Below are positions 15,952 to 22,674 of a DNA stretch of 25,842 nt, one piece after another (the stretch's first letter is position 1; every line of letters begins with the position of its first letter). Source of the DNA: a virus; the IMG/VR virus record IMGVR_UViG_3300007735_000536, positions 1 to 25,842 of that record; one strand, given 5' to 3'. The position numbers and the translations under genes are program-made. Below the pieces are notes generated by a model. It had not been told where the DNA came from. It saw nothing but the letters and a program-made list of their open reading frames with translations, and ran no database searches.

Positions 15952-16230
15952 TTAGTCGCTATCTGTAGCTGCCAAAGTAGTACCATTATCGATGTCTACT
16001 ACAGTACCAGTATTGGAACGAACAACTGCCAAAGTAGCAACAGCGGTTGAGCCAGTAGAGGTTACACAGTAAATCAAATCGCCAACTTTTAACACACTAG
16101 CTAGGGCATTGAAATAGCCCTCTGTGTTAACGTCAGCAATAGCATCAGTTGTTGAGTAGCCATACAAAGATGGTGCATTACCAGCTTTAGAGGCTCCGTA
16201 GGTTACAAACCCAGTTGCAGAATATGCCAT
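15952..16230 (-). CDS. Putative capsid decoration / head protein
   Basis: 92 aa, beta-rich and rich in Thr, Ala, Val and Gly, with no membrane segment or catalytic motif. A recognisable run is LYGYSTTDAIADVNTEGYFN (about 22-41), followed by LKVGDLIYCV. Small proteins with this 'TTDAIADV..GYFN' pattern commonly sit immediately after the capsid gene in environmental phages. A strong AAGGAGAG SD precedes ATG at 16230. The gene follows the capsid gene by 17 bases and should be highly expressed with it. Decoration, head-fibre or head-stabilising protein is inferred from position, size and composition. Confidence 0.55.
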   Translation of the reverse strand: MAYSATGFVTYGASKAGNAPSLYGYSTTDAIADVNTEGYFNALASVLKVGDLIYCVTSTGSTAVATLAVVRSNTGTVVDIDNGTTLAATDSD

Positions 16231-16247
16231 ATCAGTCTCTCCTTAGA

Positions 16248-17090
16248 TTAAGATTCACGAGCGGTGATTTGGACAATACCTTCAGCATCGATAGTAATTG
16301 CACCAGCAGAGAAAATGCTGTTCACGAGGAACGAGGTCTTCTCAGGGATGTAATTAATTTCGGTGCGTGGGGCGATACCTTCTGCATAGCCGATGGCATC
16401 TTTGTGGAAAGCAAAGCAAGTGCGGTCTAAAGAACCATCAACTGCTAGGCCACCCTCAGAGCGGTCACCAAGGATATGGAAAGTAAAGCCTAAGAACGTA
16501 TTGATTTCACCAGCAACAAGTGCTTTAACAGTATTGAAGTCAGAGCTGGTTACTGCTGTCTCAGACAACAACGATGCCAAACCATTTGCGTGGAGGATAA
16601 TATGACGGCCCTCTGGAGGTACGTTGTTTTTATCCAACAACTTCTTAGCTTCACGCAACTTGGCTACGTTCATATTGGTATCGGCACCACCGATATCGTT
16701 AGAAACAGTCAAGCTGGTGCTAGATGTTGAAAGTGCATCAAGAATCAACTGGTCTTGTCTACGGCCAATAGCGTTAGACAATACTTGAACCAACTCTTGG
16801 CGCTCGTCAAAGTTAACTTTAGCTTGTGCAAAGATATCGCTATATTCAGCAGCGTTCCAATCTTGCAAAGTACAAGTTACATTTGAAAATGCTACGTTTA
16901 ATGGAGTTACGTCAGATTGAGTAATGCGTGGGGTTGCCACACCTTTGCCAACCTTTGGAAACTTAACAGTAGAGCCTTCAACTCCTCTACGCTGACGAAC
17001 AGCACCAACCAGCATTGCCTTGCCCTGGAAAGCCTGTTTTACCTCAGCATCAAAGAGGGTAACAAAGGCATTAGATAATGAAATGCTCAT
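16248..17090 (-). CDS. Major capsid protein
   Basis: 280 aa, short for a T7-type capsid. The sequence resembles the PF19821-type phage capsid family rather than T7 gp10: an N-terminal helix with FVTLFDAEVKQAFQG, then AVRQRRGVEGSTVKFPKVG, and a beta segment LNVAFSNVTCTLQDWNAAEY. Later features are RRQDQLILDAL in the spine-helix region, a GRHIILHANGLASLL segment and a closing GAITIDAEGIVQI. The SD AGGAGA lies six bases before ATG at 17090. It is preceded by a long leader and a terminator, so it probably has its own promoter, as expected for the most abundant virion protein. Neighbours (scaffold upstream, decoration downstream) agree. Confidence 0.85.
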   Translation of the reverse strand: MSISLSNAFVTLFDAEVKQAFQGKAMLVGAVRQRRGVEGSTVKFPKVGKGVATPRITQSDVTPLNVAFSNVTCTLQDWNAAEYSDIFAQAKVNFDERQELVQVLSNAIGRRQDQLILDALSTSSTSLTVSNDIGGADTNMNVAKLREAKKLLDKNNVPPEGRHIILHANGLASLLSETAVTSSDFNTVKALVAGEINTFLGFTFHILGDRSEGGLAVDGSLDRTCFAFHKDAIGYAEGIAPRTEINYIPEKTSFLVNSIFSAGAITIDAEGIVQITARES

Positions 17091-17299
17091 GTGTTTCTCC
17101 TAAATAGGTAAAAAAATAAATGGGTTTTTGCTTTGGTGTGCCTGTTGCCAGGGCCTACGCTTGCTACTTGCGGTAGCCAATCGTCAGATTCGTCTGCATC
17201 AAGGGCCAACTAAATGGTATGCCTTAATGAGTTTCTAGCAGAGATGTAGAAAAAATACAACATCTAGTTGCATATTTTTAATTTTTACTAAATGTGGAT
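17091..17299 (-). promoter_or_regulatory. Long structured leader of the capsid gene, probably including its promoter
   Basis: A 209-nt non-coding gap lies between the scaffold terminator and the capsid start. On the minus strand it contains a hairpin with stem 17163-17167/17173-17177 and loop CGCAA, extendable to 7 bp with one bulge at 17178. A second hairpin has a GCAA tetraloop (stem 17141-17144/17149-17152), and a third, weaker one sits upstream (17242-17247/17260-17265). The upstream part (17225-17299) is very AT-rich and is the most likely promoter area; a weak sigma-70-like pair TTGTAT - 17 nt - TAGAAA can be drawn there, but I do not trust it. An SD (AGGAGA) lies just before the capsid ATG. 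Confidence 0.5.
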
Positions 17300-17329
17300 A
17301 AAAAAACCTCCGGCAAACTGCACCGGAGG
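17300..17329 (-). terminator. Rho-independent terminator after the scaffold gene
   Basis: Perfect 7-bp GC-rich stem (CCTCCGG/CCGGAGG, 17307-17313 with 17323-17329) with a 9-nt loop, followed on the minus strand by seven Ts (17306-17300). It ends the terminase-to-scaffold transcript 32 bases after the scaffold stop and isolates the capsid gene transcriptionally. Confidence 0.9.
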
Positions 17330-17360
17330 GAGGGTCACTCTCGTGAGGAGATTCCTTATT

Positions 17361-18137
17361 TTAGCCGAAATTCTGAGCAAACATTCGCTCAACTTTGGCT
17401 CGATATGCTGGATCCGTCTTGTACTTAGGATCTCCAACCATTTGGTACAGTTCGTCTTTAGAGGGCGCACCTTCAATGGGTACAGACTCTGTTGGGATAC
17501 GAGATCCCTCATAGGTCTCACGCAGTTTCATCAAAGCCTTTAAGCCTTTGGCAGTACCGCCCATATACTTAAACTCTTCAAAGTCATCTTTACCCCATAC
17601 ACCCTTATTGACCAAACCTCTAGCCCAATCTGTCATTCCTTTAATAATGACATCTGCGTTAGGGCCAAGAGCTGCTTTTTCTTCTGCAAGTGATCTGGTA
17701 ACAGACTCTACTTTCTCTGCTCCCATACCAACTACTTTGCCAACCAAACTATCTAAAGCGAGTTGCGATATCCCATTCTCTTGCGCCCAGCTCATAACGT
17801 GACTACGAACTGGATCATTTTCTGGGATAGCACCAAATGCTGATGTATCGTACTTACCATCTGCTGGTGCCTTGTGCTTGCCTTGCGATATCTGTTTTCT
17901 GAGATCCATCCAAGACTTAGCAATTCCCTCTAAATCAGGAGCTGCATCGTCTTTCTTCCAAAAGTTCTCAGGCCACCAATCAGGTCTGTCTAGCGGAGTA
18001 TCGTCTTCTTGCTCTGCTAAATGAGATATCTGTGTTGCTTGTGGATTTTGTTGCTCGGTACCTTGGCTGTCCTCAGTTGTAACTGAGTCCAGTAGGCCAC
18101 CTTCTTCTGTGGGCTGGACTGCTTCGGTATTTTCCAT
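17361..18137 (-). CDS. Capsid scaffolding protein
   Basis: 258 aa, acidic at the N-terminus and helical. Residues 1-48 are Glu/Gln/Thr-rich and probably disordered. The stretch RPDWWPENFWKKDD followed by LEGIAKSWMDLRKQI (about 51-84) is the typical scaffold pattern 'RP.W.PE.FW....D.E.LAKSW..L'. The centre is helical, and the C-terminal part ends in DPAYRAKVERMFAQNFG, a helix of the kind that contacts the capsid protein. It lies between the portal/Bbp19-like genes and the capsid gene, the canonical place. An AGGAAA SD precedes ATG at 18137. Confidence 0.82.
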   Translation of the reverse strand: MENTEAVQPTEEGGLLDSVTTEDSQGTEQQNPQATQISHLAEQEDDTPLDRPDWWPENFWKKDDAAPDLEGIAKSWMDLRKQISQGKHKAPADGKYDTSAFGAIPENDPVRSHVMSWAQENGISQLALDSLVGKVVGMGAEKVESVTRSLAEEKAALGPNADVIIKGMTDWARGLVNKGVWGKDDFEEFKYMGGTAKGLKALMKLRETYEGSRIPTESVPIEGAPSKDELYQMVGDPKYKTDPAYRAKVERMFAQNFG

Positions 18138-18140
18138 TTT

Positions 18141-18407
18141 TTACATTTTCCTCGCTTTATTAATCCTTGCTTCCAAATCCCGCACTACAGAGTTCTGTCC
18201 TTCTCGATAGAACGCATAGCTGGGATCAGCACCAGGCAAGGCAACTGGTTGCTCTAACAAAGTGGCTCTTAACCACTTCATTAGTTTTTCGCCATCCTCA
18301 GAGCTAAGAACTCTAAGGCATAGTTTGTTGAGGTCTTCTACAGATTGGTCAACGTCTCGGATATCGGTTACTACGCTTTCTAACCCAGCCCATCCGTCTA
18401 CGTTCAT
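18141..18407 (-). CDS. Bbp19-like small phage protein
   Basis: 88 aa, helical and soluble. The sequence LSSEDGEKLMKWLRATLLEQP, then DPSYAFYREGQNSVVRDLE, matches the Bbp19-type domain first noted in Bordetella phage BPP-1 and common beside portal genes. Its function is not established; a head-assembly role is inferred from its fixed place between portal and scaffold. The ATG at 18407 overlaps the portal stop (ATGA). Confidence 0.75.
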   Translation of the reverse strand: MNVDGWAGLESVVTDIRDVDQSVEDLNKLCLRVLSSEDGEKLMKWLRATLLEQPVALPGADPSYAFYREGQNSVVRDLEARINKARKM

Positions 18408-19981
18408 ACTTTAGCCCCAGCCATCTTTAGCATCTCTGGCACAGCCTCTGGGTTCTGTTCTGCAACCTGAGAGGCTTGCTGTGCGATTTGCTGGAGATTG
18501 TATTGGCGCTCTGCGGAGTCATTGCGTAGTCTTGATGGGATGCCCAACTTGTCTGCAATGTAATCTGTAATCTCGCCCATCTTCGGTGTGGCTTGACCCT
18601 CTGGCCCAAAGCCTTGAGCCATCTGTACGAATTGCATAACGCTTGTTACGTCTTCCATGTTCTGAGCCATCGCTAATGGGGCAACTGGTGCCACCTTAAC
18701 TTCTAGTCCATTGACACGCAAAGGCATATCGATAATGCCTCTGTCATCCATCACTTGCAGTATTTTTGCAACAAGAGGAATCATGGTTTCGTTAATCAAT
18801 CGCCCAAACGCAGATCCAAGGTTCTGACTCAACTCTTTCATGCGCTCTACGACTTCTGTTGCGGAGCGAGCAGACATATTATCGGGAGGCAAACTCTCGT
18901 CTAGCAGTATGCGCTTAATGTTTCCACGCAAATCACCCATGATAATTTGAGCTACGTTAAAGTCACCGGCTCTTGGCAATGGCTTGAGTGACTCACCTTG
19001 TGGGCCACCATTACGAGCCACAGGAATAATTGCGCCCGGCACAATCTTGACTGTTGCTGGGTTTAGAACTCCATCATCAGCTGCGGTATACACACCGGAT
19101 ATAGCAAGAGATGCGTTTTTTAATACTAACTCTAGGGTTTTGTTTAATGTCTTAATGTCTGGCAATGCGGTGATTAATGGGCCTCTGCCATAAATCTCAC
19201 CAGCCACCTTCATATAGCGACTGACAACCCAAGGACTAGATTTTAATCTGCGATAGACCAACTCTTGCTTAGATTCTTTGTGGATAACGTGATAGCAAAA
19301 GTCTCCACGTTTTGGATCAAATACTGTAGCCTCAATCAACTCAAAGTCTTCTGTTGGCTTTTGGTCAATTTTTTGCTGTAGGTCTGTAGGAATATTGGCA
19401 TCTCTCCATTGCTGAATAATTGCCTCACCCTTGATACGCATCCGTCTGTATACATTGTCTACCTGACCATTGGCACCCTCTTCAAAGGCAACCAAGAACT
19501 GTGGCACAGGAATGAAGTTAATTGGAGATGTGTCATCTCCAGGCTGAACCATCATTACTGCTGTACCAACTGCTAGGTCAAGTAAGAACTCGCCCATCGC
19601 AATGTCAAAGTTAGACTGCTTGAGCGTTGCAAACATCTTATCTGCATAGATATCAAGCGCTGCGGATGCCTCAGACTTGCGGTCTTCTGGAATGTCTGGG
19701 CCAGTTTCCAATCTGCACCACTTACGTTGTGGCGGGAAAATGCCTGACTGTAGACGATTAGCAAAGCGCTGAGTTGAGTTGATTGCGGTAGCATCAAACA
19801 CTCGGTTCATTTTCTTAGCACCACCAACCTTGCCATCATAGTAGCCGTCATAGAGGTTACGTTGTGGCAGAGCAAACTCATATGCCTCATCGTATAGGTC
19901 TCTAAAGTCTTCTTTCTTACGCAACGCTATATCGTGGCGCTTGAGGATGTCCTCTGGTTTTAGTCTCATCATTTCAGCCAT
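18404..19981 (-). CDS. Portal protein (T7 gp8-type head-tail connector)
   Basis: 525 aa dodecameric DNA gate. Family blocks visible: YEFALPQRNLYDG (about 33-45), RVFDATAINSTQRFANRLQSG at about 60-80, then PPQRKWCRLE. Further blocks are YGRGPLITALPDIKTLNK at about 273-290 and the LRGNIKRILLDESLPPDN segment with SARSATEVVERMKELSQNLG at about 365-390. The C-terminus is Gln-rich, like many podoviral portals. TAATG overlap with the upstream gene and ATGA overlap with the Bbp19-like gene. Length is typical of the family. Confidence 0.93.
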   Translation of the reverse strand: MAEMMRLKPEDILKRHDIALRKKEDFRDLYDEAYEFALPQRNLYDGYYDGKVGGAKKMNRVFDATAINSTQRFANRLQSGIFPPQRKWCRLETGPDIPEDRKSEASAALDIYADKMFATLKQSNFDIAMGEFLLDLAVGTAVMMVQPGDDTSPINFIPVPQFLVAFEEGANGQVDNVYRRMRIKGEAIIQQWRDANIPTDLQQKIDQKPTEDFELIEATVFDPKRGDFCYHVIHKESKQELVYRRLKSSPWVVSRYMKVAGEIYGRGPLITALPDIKTLNKTLELVLKNASLAISGVYTAADDGVLNPATVKIVPGAIIPVARNGGPQGESLKPLPRAGDFNVAQIIMGDLRGNIKRILLDESLPPDNMSARSATEVVERMKELSQNLGSAFGRLINETMIPLVAKILQVMDDRGIIDMPLRVNGLEVKVAPVAPLAMAQNMEDVTSVMQFVQMAQGFGPEGQATPKMGEITDYIADKLGIPSRLRNDSAERQYNLQQIAQQASQVAEQNPEAVPEMLKMAGAKV

Positions 19982-20370
19982 TATTCAATCTCCGAATCCA
20001 TTAACATTGTTCTGCCTTTTAATCGGCCAGCCTTTTCTAATCTTTCATAATCTTCTTTTGTTATACCAACTTCATCTGGGTTTCTCCCAGTAGCTTTCAT
20101 GAAGTATTCTTTCCAAGCTGTTGGATGGCTTTCTGATTTAAGCATTTTTCCAGACTCATCAGATGATGGCCAATGAAACTTATTTTTATCGTATGGATCT
20201 CTTTCTGGTCTAATGCCAGCTTTCCATGCTGCTCGATAATCGTAATCGCTTGTGTCTAAATCAGGGGCCTCATCGTATTCATTAACATATTCTTTGTACC
20301 ACTCTGTGCCTTTGATCCAAGACAGAAATGATTTTTCTTCGGCTGGTGAAAGTTCAACAGTTTCTGCCAT
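19981..20370 (-). CDS. Portal-adjacent conserved phage protein, function unknown
   Basis: 129 aa from ATG at 20370, chosen because AAGGAT lies seven bases upstream and the preceding stop ends two bases before; longer in-frame starts lack support. It is acidic at the N-terminus. The central part has YDYRAAWKAGIRP, then FHWPSSDESGKMLKSESHPT, a pattern ('YDYRGAWKAG ... HPT') that I have seen in many phage proteins beside portals but whose role I do not know. The C-terminus is helical and basic. It ends in a TAATG overlap with the portal gene, so its product is probably made with the portal. Confidence 0.6.
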   Translation of the reverse strand: MAETVELSPAEEKSFLSWIKGTEWYKEYVNEYDEAPDLDTSDYDYRAAWKAGIRPERDPYDKNKFHWPSSDESGKMLKSESHPTAWKEYFMKATGRNPDEVGITKEDYERLEKAGRLKGRTMLMDSEIE

Positions 20371-20371
20371 A

Positions 20372-20644
20372 TCAATCCTTTTTGTGTCTATTTGCAAAGT
20401 TGCGAGCTGCCTCTTTGCTACCAAAGCCCCACGCTTGCAATGCTTTCTTTAATCGGGTTGGTCTACCTTTCTCATCCACTAGTGGCCCAGCCATACCACC
20501 AAACCGAGCAGCAAACGATACTCTGCGTGGATTTGTTCCAGCCTTAACTGGAGCCTGTAGGTTGCCACCTTCTTTGCGCTCAAAGTATTTACGGCCAGCC
20601 TCGTTTAGACCACCGCTTGGATTCTGATGTTTTTTAAGTGTCAT
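20372..20644 (-). CDS. Small basic phage protein resembling DUF6321
   Basis: 90 aa from ATG at 20644 (ATGA overlap with the upstream stop; a GTG nine bases earlier is less likely). Very basic, with the run LNEAGRKYFERKEGGNLQAP, then NPRRVSFAARFGGMAGPL, DEKGRPTRL and WGFGSKEAARNF. This combination is the DUF6321-type pattern found in many aquatic phages. The function is unknown, but the basic charge and the conserved Arg/Gly motifs would fit nucleic-acid binding. It is part of the small-gene cluster between terminase and portal. Confidence 0.65.
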   Translation of the reverse strand: MTLKKHQNPSGGLNEAGRKYFERKEGGNLQAPVKAGTNPRRVSFAARFGGMAGPLVDEKGRPTRLKKALQAWGFGSKEAARNFANRHKKD

Positions 20645-21225
20645 TCGTACCACTCAATCTGCAAAAATGCCATATGGCTTGTTGAGTTGACGTTGGTAAG
20701 CCTAAACAAATATGTTGTTAGTGGACTTAGAACGTGCTGAAAAGAAAACGCTGCGGCACCACCAGATTTTTTCCCTGTGCCTCCAGTAATCATTTCTGCG
20801 TGTAATTCTGTTCCAACGCTAGTAACTGTTGGATTAATTAATGTTGCACTTTGACTGACGTTGGCTGATGGTCTATATCTATTAATTGCAGTAAAAGGTG
20901 TGCCACCAGTAACAACTGCATTTTCATAAATATAAAATTCTGCATCGCCTCCGCAGTTACAATCAAACACTAAGTGTGGTGTCTTTCCAGTTGCCCAAGC
21001 AATCGCTAAATTAATGCTTGATCCAGCTGCTAATGGGCTTGCGTGTGGGTTTAATTTATAAACATAAAATGCTCTACCCTCATGCAATCTGGTGTGATTA
21101 ACATCAGCAGTAACAAATGGCTTTTCTGATCCGGCAACAAGTTGATTGCCGTCTTTATCAATAAATGTTGGTGTAACAAATATTGATTTTGTATTATCAG
21201 ATTCCCGCTGGACAGTAATAGCCAT
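20641..21225 (-). CDS. Putative virion structural beta-protein
   Basis: 194 aa with no membrane segments. Rich in Thr, Ser, Gly and aromatic residues, with a predicted jelly-roll-like character. Visible blocks: PFVTADVNHTRLHEGRAF (about 40-57), VFDCNCGGDAEFYIYENAVV and PFTAINRYRPSANVSQS. The pattern 'GDAEFYIYENA..G..FTAINR.R' followed by 'GTELHAEMITGG' is familiar from structural proteins of other tailed phages, but I cannot assign a precise location in the virion. The TAATG and ATGA junctions tie it to its neighbours. Confidence 0.5.
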   Translation of the reverse strand: MAITVQRESDNTKSIFVTPTFIDKDGNQLVAGSEKPFVTADVNHTRLHEGRAFYVYKLNPHASPLAAGSSINLAIAWATGKTPHLVFDCNCGGDAEFYIYENAVVTGGTPFTAINRYRPSANVSQSATLINPTVTSVGTELHAEMITGGTGKKSGGAAAFSFQHVLSPLTTYLFRLTNVNSTSHMAFLQIEWYE

Positions 21226-21413
21226 TAATCTTCTTCATCCTCTAGTTCGGATGCTTTATACATATCTTCTTCGTTTGGCTTAGAACGGCCAGCCTTTTGA
21301 GCCAGCATCTTAGCCACCTTCTTTTGGAATGGTGTCAACTCCATGGGCTTCTTCTCTTCCTCGCCCATGCCTTTGTGGTCTTCGCCAAATTCAAACGATA
21401 GTTCTACTTTCAT
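21225..21413 (-). CDS. Small acidic/basic protein, paralogue of the 50-aa neighbour
   Basis: 62 aa. Residues 24-47 (ELTPFQKKVAKMLAQKAGR, then PNEEDM) align with residues 19-43 of the next gene upstream (KLSPMQKAAAKAMAKKAGR, then PN). The remainder is strongly acidic at both ends. The two probably arose by duplication. No function recognised. ATG at 21413 overlaps the neighbour's stop (ATGA). Confidence 0.6.
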   Translation of the reverse strand: MKVELSFEFGEDHKGMGEEEKKPMELTPFQKKVAKMLAQKAGRSKPNEEDMYKASELEDEED

Positions 21414-21562
21414 TTCTTAGCAGCCCTCATGTTGTCAACTAAGTTAGGGTAAGGTCTACCAGCTTTCTTGGCCATTGCTTTAGCAGCAGCCTTTTGCATT
21501 GGAGACAGTTTCTGTGGCTTGCCTAAATCTTTAGGCCGTTCTTTATCCCAGACTTCTTTCAT
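21410..21562 (-). CDS. 50-aa basic phage protein
   Basis: ATG at 21562 and stop at 21410-21412, with ATGA overlaps at both ends. The body is KLSPMQKAAAKAMAKKAGRP followed by YPNLVDNM, a motif ('KAGRPYPNLVDNM') common in small phage proteins of unknown role. Lys/Ala-rich and probably helical. Confidence 0.65.
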   Translation of the reverse strand: MKEVWDKERPKDLGKPQKLSPMQKAAAKAMAKKAGRPYPNLVDNMRAAKK

Positions 21563-21717
21563 TTTTTCTTAGCCATTCCAGCCTCGCTCATTGCAATTGC
21601 AACGGCTTGCTTTTGAGATTTAACAACTGGGCCACCTTTACCGGAATGTAGACCGCCAGCCTTGTATTCACGCATGACTTTGGCTACTTTCTTTTGCATC
21701 TTTGCTTTATTATCCAA
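21559..21717 (-). CDS. 52-aa DUF6496-like protein with TTG start
   Basis: The sequence contains KKVAKVMREYKAGGLHSGKG, then PVVKSQKQAVAIAMSEAGMAK, the DUF6496-type pattern, which is widespread in phages and bacteria and of unknown function. I chose TTG at 21717 because a perfect GGAGGT lies seven bases upstream; the first in-frame ATG (residue 7) has no comparable SD. It overlaps the end of the upstream gene by eight bases and the start of the next by ATGA. Confidence 0.72.
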   Translation of the reverse strand: MDNKAKMQKKVAKVMREYKAGGLHSGKGGPVVKSQKQAVAIAMSEAGMAKKK

Positions 21718-21931
21718 GGCTATTACCTCCACCTAAAGTCTCTTGCATACCCATCTCTGGATTTAAACGTGCATCAGACAGGAGTTGACGGCCTCTGCGC
21801 TTTGCTCCACGCATACGAGCGCCAGCCTCTTCTTGTGTTTGTGTTGGTTTTTGAACTACTGGTTCTGGTTTTGGCTCTGGGGCTTTTGGACTACCGCCAC
21901 CGCCACCACCACCTCCGAATACTCCACCCAT
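21710..21931 (-). CDS. Small Gly-rich protein, paralogue B of a tandem pair
   Basis: 73 aa: MGGVFGG, a run of Gly, then a Pro/Lys/Glu linker and a basic C-terminal block (GAKRRGRQLLSDARLNPEMG). The opening MGG(V/L)FGG and the closing RG..R.LLSD(A/T)RL.PE.G are shared with the gene just upstream (21934-22179), so the two are tandem duplicates. Low-complexity N-terminus and basic end suggest a flexible virion or nucleic-acid-associated peptide, but no function is known to me. It starts two bases after its paralogue's stop. Confidence 0.6.
   Translation of the reverse strand: MGGVFGGGGGGGGSPKAPEPKPEPVVQKPTQTQEEAGARMRGAKRRGRQLLSDARLNPEMGMQETLGGGNSLG
21725..21730 (-). promoter_or_regulatory. Consensus Shine-Dalgarno (GGAGGT) for the TTG-started gene
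   Basis: GGAGGT on the minus strand ends seven bases before TTG at 21717. It lies inside the Gly codons at the end of the upstream gene, so the same bases encode a Gly-Gly pair. It decides the start of the DUF6496-like gene. Confidence 0.6.
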
Positions 21932-21933
21932 GA

Positions 21934-22179
21934 TTAGCTCACTTTCATTTCGTTAGAGCCAAGCGTTTGGATGCCTGTCTCTGGTGTTAAACGTGTATCG
22001 GATAGCAACATACGGCTGCCACCACGAACTCTAGCTCTAGCACGAGCTGCATTCTGCTCGGCTAGTTGGCGCTTTTCTTCTTCAGCTTGCGCCCTAATCT
22101 TTTCGTTCTCTGCTTTAGTCTCAGCAGCTGCTCGTTCAGCACCGCTGGTATCTGGAGATCCACCAAATAGTCCACCCAT
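21934..22179 (-). CDS. Small MGGLFGG-type protein, paralogue A of a tandem pair
   Basis: 81 aa: MGGLFGG, then an Ala/Glu/Lys coiled-coil (AERAAAETKAENEKIRAQAE), an Ala/Arg stretch and the shared C-terminal block GSRMLLSDTRLTPETGIQTL. It differs from paralogue B mainly in the middle, which is a coiled coil here and a Pro-rich linker there. No known function. It starts just below the stop of the GNAT-like gene (22180). Confidence 0.62.
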   Translation of the reverse strand: MGGLFGGSPDTSGAERAAAETKAENEKIRAQAEEEKRQLAEQNAARARARVRGGSRMLLSDTRLTPETGIQTLGSNEMKVS

Positions 22180-22674
22180 TTAATACCTCGTCATTAGTAA
22201 GTAATCCACCTTATCAGGGCCATACATCTTTAAAACTGTTTCGGTCTCAAACAATAATGCTTTTGCATAACGTATTGCCCGAATATCGTCAGTTCTAACA
22301 GTTATTTGCAATCTATGCAAGTTGAGATATCGGGTTGCGATATCTACAAAGGATCTGCCACATCTAAGCATGGATGCTGGGTGTTCTCTCGCTTGATTGT
22401 CAAAGATGCTCCACATCTCGCCAACTCCACCCCAGAATAGGACAACTCCAAATATCGCTATCGGTTTGTTTCTGTAGAAAGCAGTTACCGCAGCACCGAG
22501 CATAGCTTGGCTAGATATCATGGATCTGAGGTCATATCCCCTAGCTACCGCTAACAACTCTGGCTGTGTGGTATCGAGCTGGTCAAAGTGGTCGATAACG
22601 AATGGCAGATAGAAAACCCCTCTCTTGGGATGCATCTGCTCATTCAATACCTCATAAGGTATAGTTATTTTCAT
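22180..22674 (-). CDS. GNAT-fold protein resembling T7 gp13-type acetyltransferase-like proteins
   Basis: 164 aa. The middle and end show a GNAT-like order: AFYRNKPIAIFGVVLFWGGV (about 65-84, beta strands), MWSIFDN, a helix RCGRSFVDIATRYLNLHRLQ, TVRTDDIRAIRYAKALLFE and a final strand YLLMTRY. A usable acetyl-CoA loop (R/QxxGxG/A) is not obvious, so catalytic activity is doubtful. T7 gp13 and relatives (DUF2833) have this fold and are needed for virion assembly. It overlaps the terminase stop by ATGA rather than sitting with the internal proteins as in T7. Confidence 0.55.
   Translation of the reverse strand: MKITIPYEVLNEQMHPKRGVFYLPFVIDHFDQLDTTQPELLAVARGYDLRSMISSQAMLGAAVTAFYRNKPIAIFGVVLFWGGVGEMWSIFDNQAREHPASMLRCGRSFVDIATRYLNLHRLQITVRTDDIRAIRYAKALLFETETVLKMYGPDKVDYLLMTRY

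Noticed and set aside
17087-17209. 40-codon minus-strand frame in the capsid leader starting with TTG and ending in an ATGA overlap with the capsid start
   Set aside because: TTG has no SD at a usable distance, the composition changes from acidic to basic/hydrophobic without a domain, and the frame runs through both hairpins. It is more likely leader RNA, though the overlap is tempting.
17288-17521. Minus-strand and plus-strand open frames over the terminator and the end of scaffold
   Set aside because: They run through the terminator stem and are shadows of the scaffold gene, with no SD and no recognisable protein.
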